Both the position numbers and the translations under genes were made by a program. Shown here one piece after another: positions 10,984-23,785 of a stretch of 64,000 nt of DNA; positions within the stretch are counted from its first letter, which is position 1, and every line of letters begins with the position of its first letter. The DNA is from Diphasiastrum complanatum. Its lineage: Eukaryota > Streptophyta > Lycopodiopsida > Lycopodiales > Lycopodiaceae. The stretch lies in contig CM055100.1 in assembly GCA_029204225.1 (NCBI GenBank), positions 61,148,600-61,212,599 of the forward strand, written 5' to 3'. The notes beneath the pieces are model-generated. The model searched no databases, was not told where the DNA came from, and was given only the letters and a program-made list of their open reading frames with translations.

Positions 10984-13255
10984 GCTAGTACAAATCCAAC
11001 ATCAAAATAATGGTCACCAATGTAACTAGTTTGACCATATCTTGACAATTTGCACACATTCACATGAAATTGCTCAAACATGAGATAGAACAAGTAAAGC
11101 CTTGGTGTTCCCCTTGGCTTTTGACTTGATAATGGTCCTTCATCATCACTATCCAAAGTAGGATTCTTTACATCAATATCAAGAATGCTAAATCCATCCA
11201 CATCACCATCAATAATGCTTGAAGATACTTTTGGAATATTCTTCTCATCAAAAATGACATCTCTACCAACAATCACTTTGTTAGTAGAAGGAATGTAAAC
11301 TTGGTAAGCTTTACTCACCTTACTATATCCAACAAAAATACATGTCCTTGAAGATGGATCATTCTTAGTCCTATAATCAGGAGTAATGTTGACATATTAA
11401 GAAGGATGACACTCGGTCTTTTTTTTAATAGCATTTCAAAAAGGTGTCTTTCCATCCAAAATAGCACTCGGCCACCTATTGCACAAGAAATTAGCGCACA
11501 ACAAAGTTTGATCCCAAAATGGCTTATCAAGTTTAGCACTTAACCTCATGGCTTTGGCACTTTCACATAAAGTCCTATTCTTCCTTTCAGTCACTCCATT
11601 TTGTTGTGGGGTCCTTGGTGTTGTATACTCCCTCTTGATCCCATGCTCATCACAAAAAGCCTTGAACTTGGTAGATATGTACTCACCACCATTGTCACTC
11701 CTTAAACATTTGATTCTTGTGAAAAATTGGTTCTTCTTTGCATTCTTGAACACTATTGCTAATTGTAGTAATTCCATGAATATCCAAATGTACAACTTGA
11801 AAAGGCTTTGTAGATCTAGATGTAGATCTAGCATAAGGTAGTCTATGTGACTTGACAAAGCACAAGACTCACAAACATGATTGATAGTTTTTTAAGGAGC
11901 TTGGAAGACCAACCACAACTTGCTTCCTACCCATTACCTCCAATGACTTGCAGTTGAGGTGTTCCATTTGTTTTATGCCAAACCTCTTGAATATGTATTT
12001 GCTCTCTTGCAACACATCCAACTTGGTGAGCAATAATACAAACATCTAGTTTGAACAACTTCCCTTGCCTTTTACATTTTGCAATCAAGATATCCTTCCT
12101 TTTGATCATACAAACATCTCCATCAAGCTCAACTTTAAGGCCTTTACTTAGCAATTCACTCACACTAAATAAATTGTTGGTAATGGAAGGTATGAACAAA
12201 ACGTCCTTCAAATGAGCATTCCTATTTGTAGAAAGAAAAATAAGAATTGTGCCAATCCCTTTTATTGCACACTCACCATCATTGGCCGTGTAAATCACCC
12301 TCTTGTCATCTTCATATGCCAACAAAGAGTGAAGTACTCTTTGTGAAAGCCATGTGCTTGTTCCACTATCAATCCACCATGGATCTAGATCTTCATCATT
12401 AACAAGCATACATGAAGACATCACAAAAGCATTATCATTTGCATTTTGATCATCCAAACCATCCTCATCAAGAGTAAGATGACCTTGCTTGTTTCATTAA
12501 TCTCTTTTCTTCTTGTAGCACTCAAAGTATCCTTTGATGTCACAATAGAAGCACTTGAACTTTGATCTATCTTTCTTTTTGTCATTTGAAGAAACATCCA
12601 CTTGATCATGCCCTTTAGACCACTTACTTTTGCTTTTGGCCTTGAATTATGAACAGAACATAGCCTCCTCTCCAACTTGAAATGTTGATAAAGATCCACC
12701 TTTTGTTTGAAGCCTATATTTTTCATTGATCAAGATCTCTTGAAGATCAATCAAACTTCACAAAATCTTTTGAATAGCAAAACTTTGAACAATGTTAGCA
12801 TGTGCATCCAACAATCCATTAAAAATAACTTGAACAAGCTCTCCTTTCTTAATGCTCTCATCAATGCAAGCTAAACCATCATTCAATGCTTTCACTCTCA
12901 CAATAAAAATATTTGGACTTTTTTCATTCTTTTGCAAACAAGAAAAGATTTGTCTTCTTAGAGTCAACACTCTAGAAGTAGACTTGGATTCATAAAGCTT
13001 CTTCAATGAATCTCAAACATTCTTTGATGAAGTACTCTATTGGTAACATTCATCTTTATCATGTGTAGAGCCCTTTTGGCCCTCTTGTTTGATCTTGTTG
13101 TGTTGTTGGTCTTTCCTCCTTCTACAATGAATAGTTACTTGAGGTAAGTCTATCATTGGCTTCCAACATGTCTCCACTTGATGTAGCCATGTAGCAATGA
13201 CCTGATCCTTCTCTTCAACATATTCCAATGCACAAAGCACTCTTTTGAAGAACAA
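10984..13255 (-). pseudogene. E2 gag-protease-integrase remnant
   Basis: Minus-strand copia coding in broken frames. Gag is at 13255-12758 and a basic/zinc-knuckle region at about 12726-12480. Protease motif WWIDSGTSTWLS is near 12385. Pre-integrase is at about 12060-11930, and integrase at 11858-11315 with LRSDNGGEYISTKF and PQQNGVTERKNRTL. The post-integrase linker runs to about 11110. Thereafter the open frame continues without copia similarity up to the E1 insertion point. RT is absent. Confidence 0.8.
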
Positions 13256-13777
13256 AAAATGTTTTCAAAAAAAATTTACAAAGATATGGAACCTCTCAAT
13301 TCTCGTCGAGCACTTATATCTAACAAATCAACACATAGAATATAGAAATCTTGATCAACCTATGATCTATCCTCAATCTAATGACTCTTGTCACTTCCTA
13401 AAATTAAATCACACTCAAATGAAATTCAATAACCTCACAATCTAGAGATCCAATCAAAATTAAAATTTTGACAAAATCACAAAAAATTGATTATTTCAGA
13501 TTCTACATGCAATTGCTTAAAACTTGACATGCAATCTTGTAGCCTCAAGTGAGACCTATCTAATGCATCCAAAATCGGCTATTTCCAGTAAGTGTGGTGT
13601 GAAATCGAAATTCAACAAGTTCTATAACCTAAAATGAGTTTTGATCTACAAAAGATCCATTCTACATATGCAAGAAACTCGATTTTTGGATAGAAATCAA
13701 TCTAGCATGCTCTAGCATTGATATCTTCACCAAATCATTGATAGATGTACTTGATCCTTTCACAACCTACAACACAA

Positions 13778-13789
13778 GCTCTGATACCA
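13778..13789 (-). other. E2 primer-binding site
   Basis: TGGTATCAGAGC on the minus strand, immediately inside the right LTR; initiator-Met tRNA type. Confidence 0.88.
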
Positions 13790-14436
13790 TGTGAAGAATT
13801 TCACATAAATTAAAATCCAAATCCATAAAATGATCTTGGGTTGATAATAGACCAAATCTACCAATCGTGCCAATGTGAAAAAATCAACATCTACTTAGTG
13901 AAAGAGATGCAAACTCACTAAGAACCTGATCAAACATCAAACATAAGATATGATGAAGTTGTTGTTCGTACAAAAACAATACCCTATTGTATTTCACATG
14001 TGTGGATCCAAAAATAGCATTTAACAAGCATTCTACACACAAAATTGCAAGATACCACCAATATAGTGCACCAATGGATAATAGAACCTAAAGAGAACCA
14101 TGTATAAGCATAAATAAGATAAGAGAGAGAGAATGTCTTCTCTTAATGAGTTACATCCTTTTATAGCAGGTCCAAACCTAAATTCAAACTTTGGTTTCTT
14201 TCCATAATGATAACCCTACTATTTTTGGGACTAGATTCAATGTATCCAACGTTCAATTTTGAATCTACTAAAATCGACTTCTATAGTTTCCCACACTTTT
14301 CAAAAGTGTTTATTCAAATGCTTTTAGACTAATATAACTTTGAAAAGTCAAACTCTAAGTCTAATATGAAAACTGGCCTTAATTGCCAAATGTACAAATA
14401 TGACCAAAATAGTAAAACTAGTTGAAATCTTTCACA
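13790..14436 (-). repeat. E2 5' LTR (right)
   Basis: 647 bp from TGTGAAGAATTTC to TTTCACA. It keeps the middle part lost from the left copy and is the better reference for this family. Confidence 0.88.
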
Positions 14437-14441
14437 CTTTG

Positions 14442-14560
14442 TGCCATCAACAATCTCCCACAGTTCTTTGGCGTCCAAAGATGGTAGTTCTCTCCATCGA
14501 GTTTGTCAATTAGAGATCAACTACAAGATGGATCCATTCTAGTGAAGAGAGCGAGATCAC
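14442..14560 (-). pseudogene. outermost copia gag remnant (5' part)
   Basis: On the minus strand this reads a gag start, SLIDKLDGENYHLW, followed by a frame-shifted KELWEIV-like segment that leads straight into the CTTTG target site of E2. Together with 2690-3770 it forms one gag split by E2. No LTR or primer site was recognised further right. Confidence 0.65.
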
Positions 14561-16440
14561 TGATAGAGACAACAATATCGAAAAACTACTAGTGTGCACT
14601 TTCAAAGTAATGTCTTGATTTTTTCTCATTCCTCCTACTCCTCCTTTTTCTTCCTCTCTTTTTCCATGTCTACCTACTGCTCCTTTCTCCCTTTTTCCTC
14701 CTCCTTCCCCTTCTTCTTCTTTGCTCTCCATAAAATAAACTCTCTCGTAGTACAACAATGACTTTCATGTAGTACCTCATCTTCTTATTTGATCTTCAAC
14801 TGAGTAGTGATTTTTACGTACCATAACGGCCTACCTAACATGACAATCTCGATAAGTGGTGAAACGCCACTTTGGAGTTCTCAACATTTTTGGTGTCATA
14901 CATCAACATGTGCAACTACCTCATGTCATAGAACTAACCATGCCTCATGTCACAGAACTAAGCATGGATCGTGTTTGTGGTCTGGTGTGCCACATGTCAA
15001 CATGTGCAGTTGCCTCATGTGACAAATCTAAGCGAGAACCATGCTTGTGGCAGGGCCTACCTAAACAAAAACAACGTCAATAAATTGGACACATCAAAAT
15101 TGATAACACAAGCAAAAGATACATTTCAATAAAAATTTACTTCCAAGTTGCCTACATCATAAGATGCACTAGACATGGACAATTTTTTTAACATCAGAAC
15201 ATTGTCAGCTTGATTTCAAAAAGTTAAAAACAGATAGGATCCAAGAACCCAACCTCTTGCGTGAAAGAGAAAATGATGACCATCTTCTGTTTACAGATCA
15301 AAGCAGATGGAACATTTTCGAGGCTATTGCACTTCTCTATTTTGGCAGTTAACCAAGGTGGATCGCAGACACAAAAATGGCTGAGCCACACCATAGTTAA
15401 TATTCCTATAGTGGTTTTCTTCATTTACACATTTGTTTCATACTATTTTTACCCTGCAAGCAAAGAAAGACCAAACCAACGGCTTAGCAACAGAACTACA
15501 AAAAAAGTTTCACAACATACACTCAGTGTTGTGTGGCTCGCTCACTTCTAAGGACAATGTATTGCTCTTTCCTCTGGTAAATTTGTTGTATTTAAACGTA
15601 ACCTGTGCACAATTCTGAACCAATAATTTATTCACTGTATTATGTAATGGGTCCTCAAAAAATTGCAAATCTACTTCAAAAGGGACAACTTCAAAAAACT
15701 TGCATTTGAACGTTTGATCTTCACATCCATGTCTACTCATCATAAGCTACATTCAGATAGTGCATAGAAAAAACAACAAATAAGGCATTGTGCTAAACGA
15801 AACTTTTAAAATTAGCTTGAAAATTCTATGTTGGATAAAGACGCTTCAATGTTTAACACATATACCAGAAAAGCTTGATAGGAACCCTTTGCACAGTTCA
15901 TTATTCTAAGAAACTAAATAAAAGTTAAATGGATCGCTTTTCAAGTTAGAATTCAAGATAGAAGATAGGGTAGTGCTAAGGACATAAACTACATCAGCAT
16001 CCATATCATTGTCATCTTAGAAATGATTGCTTAAATATTATATTTGGACCCCTAAACCCATATTGCATTTAGGCCGCATTTGGTCATTTAGCCATTGAGT
16101 TATGGAGCCACCTCTCTTTCCAGGAAGTAGACCTGATGGTAGGGCTTGAGACTATAAATAACCTCAACTAGCGCCTCATTTGTAGCTTTCTGGCTTATAT
16201 TTGACAATTTCGGCATGAAAAACTCCAAAGTTCCTTCATAGGAGGATGTAACAAAGTAATACGTTCTAAGCTCATTAGCTAATGTAGATTCTAAGTGGCT
16301 GATAATAAAGGTACTTATTCATAGAACAATACTTGAAATTATAACTGGTTTTATGATATATAAAAAGTCAAAATTCTCCATGCACTCAAGACCTGAAAAA
16401 GAAATGCAATACTCCATAGCCCATAACTATCAAAAACCAT
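14561..16440. other. no recognisable gene; local short repeats
   Basis: A pyrimidine-rich stretch lies at 14620-14720. About three imperfect copies of a CCTCATGTCA(C/T)AGAACTAA-like unit lie at 14918-15025. The remaining open frames are short, on both strands, and carry no family signature. Confidence 0.5.
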
Positions 16441-16457
16441 ACGTGGTCAGAAATTCC

Positions 16458-16460
<3 letters not shown>

Positions 16461-16520
<60 letters not shown>
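16461..16520. repeat. (TA)n microsatellite
   Basis: 60 bp of pure TA, followed by a short GC-rich stretch (16531-16590). Confidence 0.95.
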
Positions 16521-16525
<5 letters not shown>

Positions 16526-16692
16526 CTAAGGTAGGGACCCCCGGGCGCGGGCGCACCCGGGGGTGGACACGTCCGGGGTGGGCGCACAATTTTTTTTTTT
16601 TTCAAGTTAGTGTATTTTTTATTTTTTTTAAAAAAACTAGATGCGCCCAGGACGCGGGCACAAAAATTTCCAAAAGCCCTCGGACGCGCATG

Positions 16693-16696
<4 letters not shown>

Positions 16697-16737
<41 letters not shown>
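16697..16737. repeat. (AT)n microsatellite
   Basis: About 40 bp of AT. With the tract at 16461-16520 it brackets a ~175-bp spacer rich in GCGCCC/GGGCGC-like words. Confidence 0.95.
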
Positions 16738-16740
<3 letters not shown>

Positions 16741-16756
16741 CGATTTGTGCCTATGT

Positions 16757-16808
16757 ATGGGGTAGGAGGATGCACCCATGCAACCATGGGTGCATCCTCC
16801 TACCCCAT
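16757..16808. repeat. perfect 24-bp-arm hairpin
   Basis: The arm at 16757-16780 (beginning ATGGGGTAGGAGGATG) and its exact reverse complement at 16785-16808 are separated by CAAC. A second, imperfect hairpin with a related core (GGGGAAGAGGATG/CATCCTGCCCC) lies at about 16850-16885. Confidence 0.9.
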
Positions 16809-16960
16809 GTACTTTCTCAAAAAACTAACTAAAATTATTAGATGCATGCAAGGGGAAGAGGATGTATGCATCCTGCCCCATGCATACACATTACTGCCTT
16901 TCAAATTGACTCACGCTCCATCTCACGCGTAGCCTCCCTAAACCCACCGCCTCCCTGGAT

Positions 16961-16961
<1 letters not shown>

Positions 16962-17004
<43 letters not shown>
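16962..17004. repeat. (CT)n microsatellite
   Basis: 43 bp of CT repeats ending in two GATCTC units. Confidence 0.95.
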
Positions 17005-17007
<3 letters not shown>

Positions 17008-17357
17008 CTCGATCTCGCTGAATGATTAAGGGTCAACGGTTTCATTCTTGCTTATCATATCACCACCAACGTCCTATCTTTTAGGCATCAAATCAATTAT
17101 ATAAAACTTTGCTCAACTCACCACTTCCAATCCTTGATTGCAATAATCTAACACTTCACAATCCACTACATTCAATGAGTCGTGATTTATCAAATAGATC
17201 CACACAATGTTCTACCACATCTAGTGTTGATTGATTCTGAAGAATCCCCTGAGATACTAGGCCAAAGCCATCCAAGAGCACATCTCATCCGCTTTTCTGA
17301 TAAGATCTTTTTATGTTTTCTGGTAATCCGCGCAAGTGTTGTAATTGCCAAGTGTTG

Positions 17358-17495
<138 letters not shown>

Positions 17496-17499
17496 CTTC

Positions 17500-19640
17500 G
17501 ATTCTCAATTCGATCATCTCCACATTCATTGACCAATTTTTGGTCATGGGCCTATCAATGCTTTTACCCTAACTTTTGCGAATCATCTGTAGTTGCATCA
17601 TTGATGTATGGCTATGGGAGGGGCGAATTTCTTGTCCTACTTCAACTGGCTCTGATTCACCAATCCAGATCACGATCTGAAACATGATCCGCGATTTCCC
17701 ATCAGGGTTTCCTAGAACGCAAATTTTAAAAAAAAAAATCAGTGCCAAAAGGGGTATCAAATGAAAGGTTTCTGTGAGAGCAATTCAATTACCTAGTTTG
17801 CCAAGAGTTTCAAGACCAGTGTCATCCAGTTTTGGGCAATTAAGTGATTTTCTATCCTGGTTTTCAATCGAATCTGTATTGTGTGAAATGAAATCATGTG
17901 AAAATATACTGAACAACATCAAACTTGACAACAGTTTTCTAAGGTTGGGTGACACTTGGAATTATCAACTGGGATAAAGATTTCAGCATTGGTGGTAGAC
18001 TGTAGTTTAGCTTTATAGATGCTCCTATCCATACCTTAATTCTCTAGCACGAGTATCACAGTACTTACGTGTGCGAACTGTTTTGCTAGCTTCTTCAAAA
18101 CCTCAAACATCAGAGTAACTCCCAAATAGACATGATAGGCTCATGGTGTCATGTGACGTCAATCTTATACTTTTATCTAGGAAAGTCTTTCCTGGACTTC
18201 AACCACATATAAATTTGAGTTGCTTTGACCAATGATTGGTAAATGGGTTGCCCTAAGACTTAAGTATTTGGGTGATTCATGTTTCTTTCTAATGTCATAC
18301 CATCTTCGAGCATAGAATGTATTAGGCAATATGTCAACTGCACGGACAGATTTCAATGCTCTTTCTGGCAGATGCAAATGAAAGAACAATTACATTGCAC
18401 CAGACCATCTTGGAACAAATACATTTCCACTTTTGGTTGTTCCAGGTTCAGGCTTTGGTTTGGTAGAGCAGGATTAACTCCAGATTACTACGAAAGTCTA
18501 AGGCCATTATGAGCAATTTATGATATCTGAATCAAACATAAAAAAAATTTGAAAATTTTTTTGCGATCCGCGACCAAGATAGCGATCCAGATCGCTGGTG
18601 CAACAGGAGGACCTTCGAGCGCTTTTAATGTGAATTGTCTTTTAACCAAGTTATAGATGTGGAAAAGAGCACCTGATTGTTAGAAAAAGTACCTTGCAAA
18701 CATTCACATTGTTGGCCAACATAATACCAAAACTACTTAAAAGGAGCATCAAATGACCAATCAATTGCTCAACAACAAGCAATCATTATTCTTTTGTCAA
18801 TTGCAATTGCTTAACTCTAGAGAATATTCTACAATTGTTCCACACTTTTGATTAAATAATTGCTCATCCACCCTGCATTACACAGTACACATTCTATGAC
18901 ATGCGCAAGAAGAAATCCTCCTATGTTGATGCTAGTTTTCAGACAACATTGTGTTAGAAAACCGACTTGCTCATATAAGTTACCCAAGACAAGATTCCTA
19001 TTGTTGTTAGACAATAATCATACACATGAAAGAGACCAGAAGCAACAATGATAAAGCATAATGATGAGATGTACTCCAACTGTCCCATTGCAAATGGACT
19101 AGGGTGCACTACATACTTATAAACAATAGTCTATGCCAAAATCAAAATTAAAAGCAAAAGCAACCTAAAAGCAATTGCTTAATCAATGTCTCTATATAAG
19201 GGAAAAGCACCCAACACCTATCTATGCTACAAATTAAGCACTAGAATCTCAAACTTGAGTCTAACTAAATTCTACTTGACTTTACTGAATATAGGTAAAG
19301 GCCCCTAGAATCAGCACACATGTATGGCCCTATAGACCTAATTAATCCTAGATGACAACATTACGGGTAACAATGTGAACATTAACTCCTCTCTTAGGCT
19401 CATCATGTAAGGAGGCCTACATACTAGACTTGGAACGTCAATACGATGCTCAACATTCCTTCTAGGCAACAATCCCTCTAGCATATCACAAACTAAAATA
19501 TGTTTAAACTTAGCCAAATGGACTTCTCTAGCTCATTTGCCAGATCACATCTTTGTTGTGATGTGAATGCATGTGCCAAAGAAGATCTAAATATAGTTGT
19601 GGATTATTAATGAGTGGGATTATTTGACTACTATCAAAAT
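17500..19640. other. no recognisable gene
   Basis: I see no domain motif, LTR end or primer-binding site. Scattered open frames are under 80 codons. Confidence 0.5.
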
Positions 19641-19645
19641 TAGAA

Positions 19646-20230
19646 TCAACATTCACAGAGCAAAACCACAAATACTACAAGCAACTTTATATGCATAGAG
19701 GTGACAAGAGGACCCTCAACGGATGGGTTGTCCCCCTTTAAGATATGGGACATACCCTCATGTCTAAACTCATACCAATGCGTAAGAAAATCTATAGTGG
19801 GCCACTCACTGGCAGGCCACCACTTGCCCAAAATCATATCAAACTTGGCTGATCTGGTGATCTCAAAGTTTAACTTCTCAAAATTCAATTGAATAATTAA
19901 AGATGTCTGCGAGACTCTCTTATCCCAAACCTTTGTGCCCTTAACATCTAGCATCTCTATATAGAAATAAATTAAAGGCACAATAGCTAAGTGAAGTTTC
20001 TTTACCACAAGTGAATTTATAATATTATGTGAGGAACCGTGTCGAATGAGACAATAACATCACGACCTTCTGACTTCCCCATCATGTGTATCATTTCACT
20101 ATCTAGAAACTAATAGCTTCGCATGCCTTGGTGGATAGACAACAACTTGATGCTTCTGAAACCATCTTTCACACTGAAATAGTCATGACATGTGTCATAT
20201 TACGTCGAGGACAATCTTTGACCTTGTTGA
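19646..20230 (-). pseudogene. Ty3/gypsy protease-region remnant
   Basis: The minus-strand frame 20050-19690 reads GSSHNIINSLVVKKLHL, then FDMILGKWWPASEWPTIDF. These match the start of a Ty3/gypsy protease (usually D-GSSHNFI; the catalytic Asp codon is Arg here) and the conserved YDVILGMDWL-like end of the protease domain. Just upstream (20230-20190) is a DCPRRNM fragment resembling the end of a CCHC knuckle. No RT or integrase follows at lower coordinates. It is an isolated decayed piece; family assignment rests on these motifs only. Confidence 0.5.
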
Positions 20231-22300
20231 GATACTAGAAAGATATGGTGAAGGATATTGACATACGCATACTTACCTATCACAGATTCAAGCATTGTCC
20301 GCATCTCTCTGCCGTGGTCTTCTCCATAGTATCCATGTGAGCTTGGGTAGAAGGAGTACCAATAGGCGAACTTGCCCTAGCTACACTTGGATTATGGTGA
20401 TGGCTAGACATAGAAGTGTTAAGGCTATTTGGGGGTGACTAAAGGGCAATGTGTGGACTAACAAGAATATCCACTCCATCATCTATCGTTCTCAACAAAA
20501 TATAGTTTATACACAGAAAGAAGAGAAAAAACAAAAGGGTAGATTACTCACTGGTCTTGAAGTTCGATGTCATACATGCACTCCCAGTTAACATTCGAAT
20601 GAGATAGATCAATGTTTAGTCTCCAAATATCCGAAAATATAAGGGCTGCTGCAAAAACTCAGACTTTCGGCTCCAAAATAGTAAAAGCCCTGAATCAGAT
20701 GAAATTTTCTTGCAATTGGGTCTGAAATATTTTGGAAGGTATATCCGCAATAGGTCGCCCTCCTGTAATGCTCAAAAAAAAAGATCGTTCTTTGCTAATT
20801 TTTCCTGGTTGGCCATTTCCTAGGCAGCGACTTAGCACTAGGAAGGTGACCACAAAAACCCTCTTCGAAGTGCGCTGCCTGCAGATGCAAAATATGAACG
20901 GTTTATCTTGAAAAAAGTGCGCTCCCCCTGAAGAAAAAACCGCTGCCCTGCAGTAAGGTTTGCTGCCCACAGACCATTGCCCCCCCAAAAGTCGATGTTG
21001 GGTGCCTGGGATGAGAACGTTGCCTCCTTTCCTCCCTCCTATCAGATCGTTGCTATAGCTGAAGATCCCACAACTTCCATGCCTGCCTACACAACATTTT
21101 CTCTTTGGAAGAAAAAGAACAGATTTGATTGCATGCGTGGCAGCACATGAGTGGACATATTCTTACCTCACTCCCACAGGAATTCTCTCATTCATACCAA
21201 TTGTCACAAAAAATGAAGTCTCACCTGTCAAATAAGCCTCCCAACCATATAGGTACACTCCCTTCCATCTACCTATTAATTATGTCAACAACAATGGTTA
21301 CCATACGAGGCCTTGAAACTAAAATCTAGGGGCAACCACTATTGAAAGTTTGCATAGAACTTTGAAAATCTGGCCCACATGCCAACCAGATGACCACCCA
21401 ACCAAAGTGGACAATTGAGGAGGTCGAGGTTTTTCATATATATAGTTACAGCCTTCATCTTATGCCATCGAAACTGGACAAAGGAGTTTCATATTCATAC
21501 AAATGCTTTTAAGTATGCCATAGGAAGTGTCCTAGCTCAACCTGGAGAGTATGAAAAAAGTATCGATTTACTTCACCAATAGACAACTGATTGTTGTAGA
21601 GATGAACTATATCATGATAGAGCAAGAAAAGCTTTGGAAATGGCTCATAGTTTGAAGAAATTCTTCCATTACCCATTGGCCAATATGTCCACCTTTTTTG
21701 TTCGATCATTAGTACTTCTTGTATTTCGTAAATATCACCAGGTGCTCTTCCAAAAATTTGACTTTAAAATCGTTGTTTGAAAAAGTACGCACTTGGTCGA
21801 ACACCTCTCACGTGTACGTAACATATCCGAGAGCAAAATAGTGCACAATGAGATTTCTAATGCCATATTATTCCATGGCAATGTCATTCCATTGTTGGAT
21901 ACCTTGTGTCAGGACGACCACCCCTAAGTTGAGTAAGATGGGACGATAAAGACTCATTATTAAATTCGCTCCTATATGTTGATCATTGTGGCCAATTGCA
22001 TCAACAATGTAATGATGGGATTATACGACGATGTGTGCTATCACACAAAGTATCATAGGTGGTGAGTGTAGACCACAAAGAAATAGGTGGTGGCCATTTT
22101 CCCACCTAAGCTATGAACTACAAAGTGTTACAACATGGGTTGTTGTAGCCAACAATGTTCAAAGATTATTCATTTCTAAAAGGTGTTGGAATTTGATGCT
22201 CAGCCTCAAATCCATTCAATAATGAGCATCTTGAAAAACTATAAACAGAAGGCTCAAATTTTTGAGCAGAGGATTGAAAAATCTAGGATTCGAATTTTTT
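20231..22300. other. no recognisable gene
   Basis: Only short open frames and no family motif. Part of the interval could belong to the Ty3 remnant on its left or to the LTR that begins somewhere before 22795. Confidence 0.45.
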
Positions 22301-23060
22301 CTAGAATTCCGGATCGACTCCAAAAATTCTATTTTCGAGTCAATATTTTTTGAGTCATTGTACATTTTTTGATACTTGTAAATTTCGATACTGTCGATCT
22401 AAAATCCGACCCAACGACTTCGCGTTGACAGTCCGCCCACTTTGTACATGCATTAATTGTAATGAGGCGGTTGTAATAACTGCAACAAAAAGTAGTTGTA
22501 GATATTTTGTAGGATATCAATCCTAGAATTTTCATCAGAAAACTTCTTCTGATTATTCGATTTTTTGTAACAAGAGTTATCACTCATAACAACTATAAGC
22601 TGAAGTTATCACTTCAAGCATTGTACTGAATGTTTGATATTAATCAGAGTGCAAATTTTCAGTCCTACTAATGTATCGTTTCTTTGTGCATTTGTTTGAA
22701 TCATTCAATTTGAATATTCTACTGTTGTTTGTGGCATTTTCGATCCTACACGCACCCGTTTGAGCTTCCGCTGACTAACCTCTCAATTTACGACATGGTA
22801 TCAAAGCAGGCAGTTCCGTAACCTGCATTTCATTGTAGATTATCAAGTCTTGTTTCTATCAAGACGTCGTTCTAGCAAGCGCACAGCCAACAGTATGTCG
22901 AAATTGTTGTTTCTACCAACGATCTCACTCAACTAGAATGAATTCGTCTTCTAATTCTTCTCTAATCGACAGACTCGATGGAAGCAACTACCATCTCTGG
23001 AAATTCAAATGAAGGTCGTACTACTAGCCAAGGAACTGTGGGACATCGTTTATGTGTTGG
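22300..23060 (+). mobile_element. partial Ty1-copia element: LTR end, primer site, gag start
   Basis: The primer-binding site TGGTATCAAAGC lies at 22796-22807 directly after an LTR-like sequence ending in ...CGACA. The left end of that LTR was not located. Downstream, at 22938, a gag start reads MNSSSNSSLIDRLDGSNYHL and goes out of frame after YHLWKFK through a one-base loss. The coding stops near 23045, where sequence attributable to the E3 LTR follows. Same clade as E3 and E4 (shared DGSNYHLWKF motif). Confidence 0.55.
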
Positions 23061-23287
23061 ATTATTCTCCTTCCTACTAATCGACTATCGGTTTTTAATC
23101 TTCATCCAATTGCTTATCCAGTTATGCAGATTCTCCCGTGTTTTACACAATCTGCAAAATTACAAGTGTTTTTACATAGTCAGCAGAAATACATTGAGTT
23201 TGACAACAGTGTCGGGAATTTTCTCTCACTATAAAATCCGACATTGTCGTCTTTTTGCTACAGTCAATTTTCTCTTAAAGCGACACT

Positions 23288-23483
23288 ATCAAAAATTGCA
23301 AGTAAAAATACAATGTCACGTTTTTGCATTTTTTGCCTATCAGAAATTTTGAGTAAAAATGCAGTGTCGCATTTTTTGCCTGTCAGGAATTCTAAGTGAA
23401 AATGCAGTGTCGTGTTTTTTGCATTTCTCGCCTGTCAGGAATTACGAGTAAAAATGTAGTTTTGCATTTTTTTCGCATTTTTC
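23288..23483. repeat. ~50-bp tandem repeat in the E3 LTR
   Basis: About four imperfect units at 23288, 23339, 23382 and 23434. Each contains a GAATT/GAAATT start, AGTAAAAATGCAGTGTCG, a T-rich run and TTGCCTGTCA. Confidence 0.8.
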
Positions 23484-23776
23484 AAAGTGCCTCAAATGTT
23501 AAGAAAATGACTTTGGCAAAGTGTGGGACTACCCCAATATCCAGGAAATGAAATTTTGCAACACTGTCACATTTCTCACAAAAGTCGTATTTTTCGTTTT
23601 CTCCCTGATGATAGTTTACGTTCATTTCTGCAGAGTGACAGTCACGTTCATTTATGCAGACAGACTGTTTATGGCCAAATCTCACCGCTTGTCAACAAAC
23701 AACTTCTGAGAAGAACTTGATGAATGCTAGCAACTCCAGCCAACTAGCAGCCGCATTTGACGACTTAATTGCTTAG

Positions 23777-23785
23777 TATAAATAG
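23777..23785 (+). promoter_or_regulatory. TATA box of the E3 LTR
   Basis: TATAAATAG lies about 590 bp upstream of the primer-binding site, which would leave an R-U5 region of plausible length. Position and sequence only. Confidence 0.45.

Larger units (their letters stand above)
3776..14436 (-). mobile_element. E2: Ty1-copia LTR retrotransposon, nested host of E1
   Basis: A minus-strand copia element bounded by a perfect 5-bp target-site duplication CTTTG (3771-3775 and 14437-14441). LTRs are 3776-4260 and 13790-14436, with TG...CA ends. The initiator-Met tRNA primer-binding site is at 13778-13789, and a polypurine tract (GAAGAGGAAG on the minus strand) abuts the 3' LTR at 4261-4270. It was inserted into an older copia gag. 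E1 later inserted into E2 at 4921-10983. Without E1 the element is about 4.6 kb, short for copia because the RT domain is missing. Gag and integrase are frame-shifted, so it is non-autonomous now. Confidence 0.88.
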
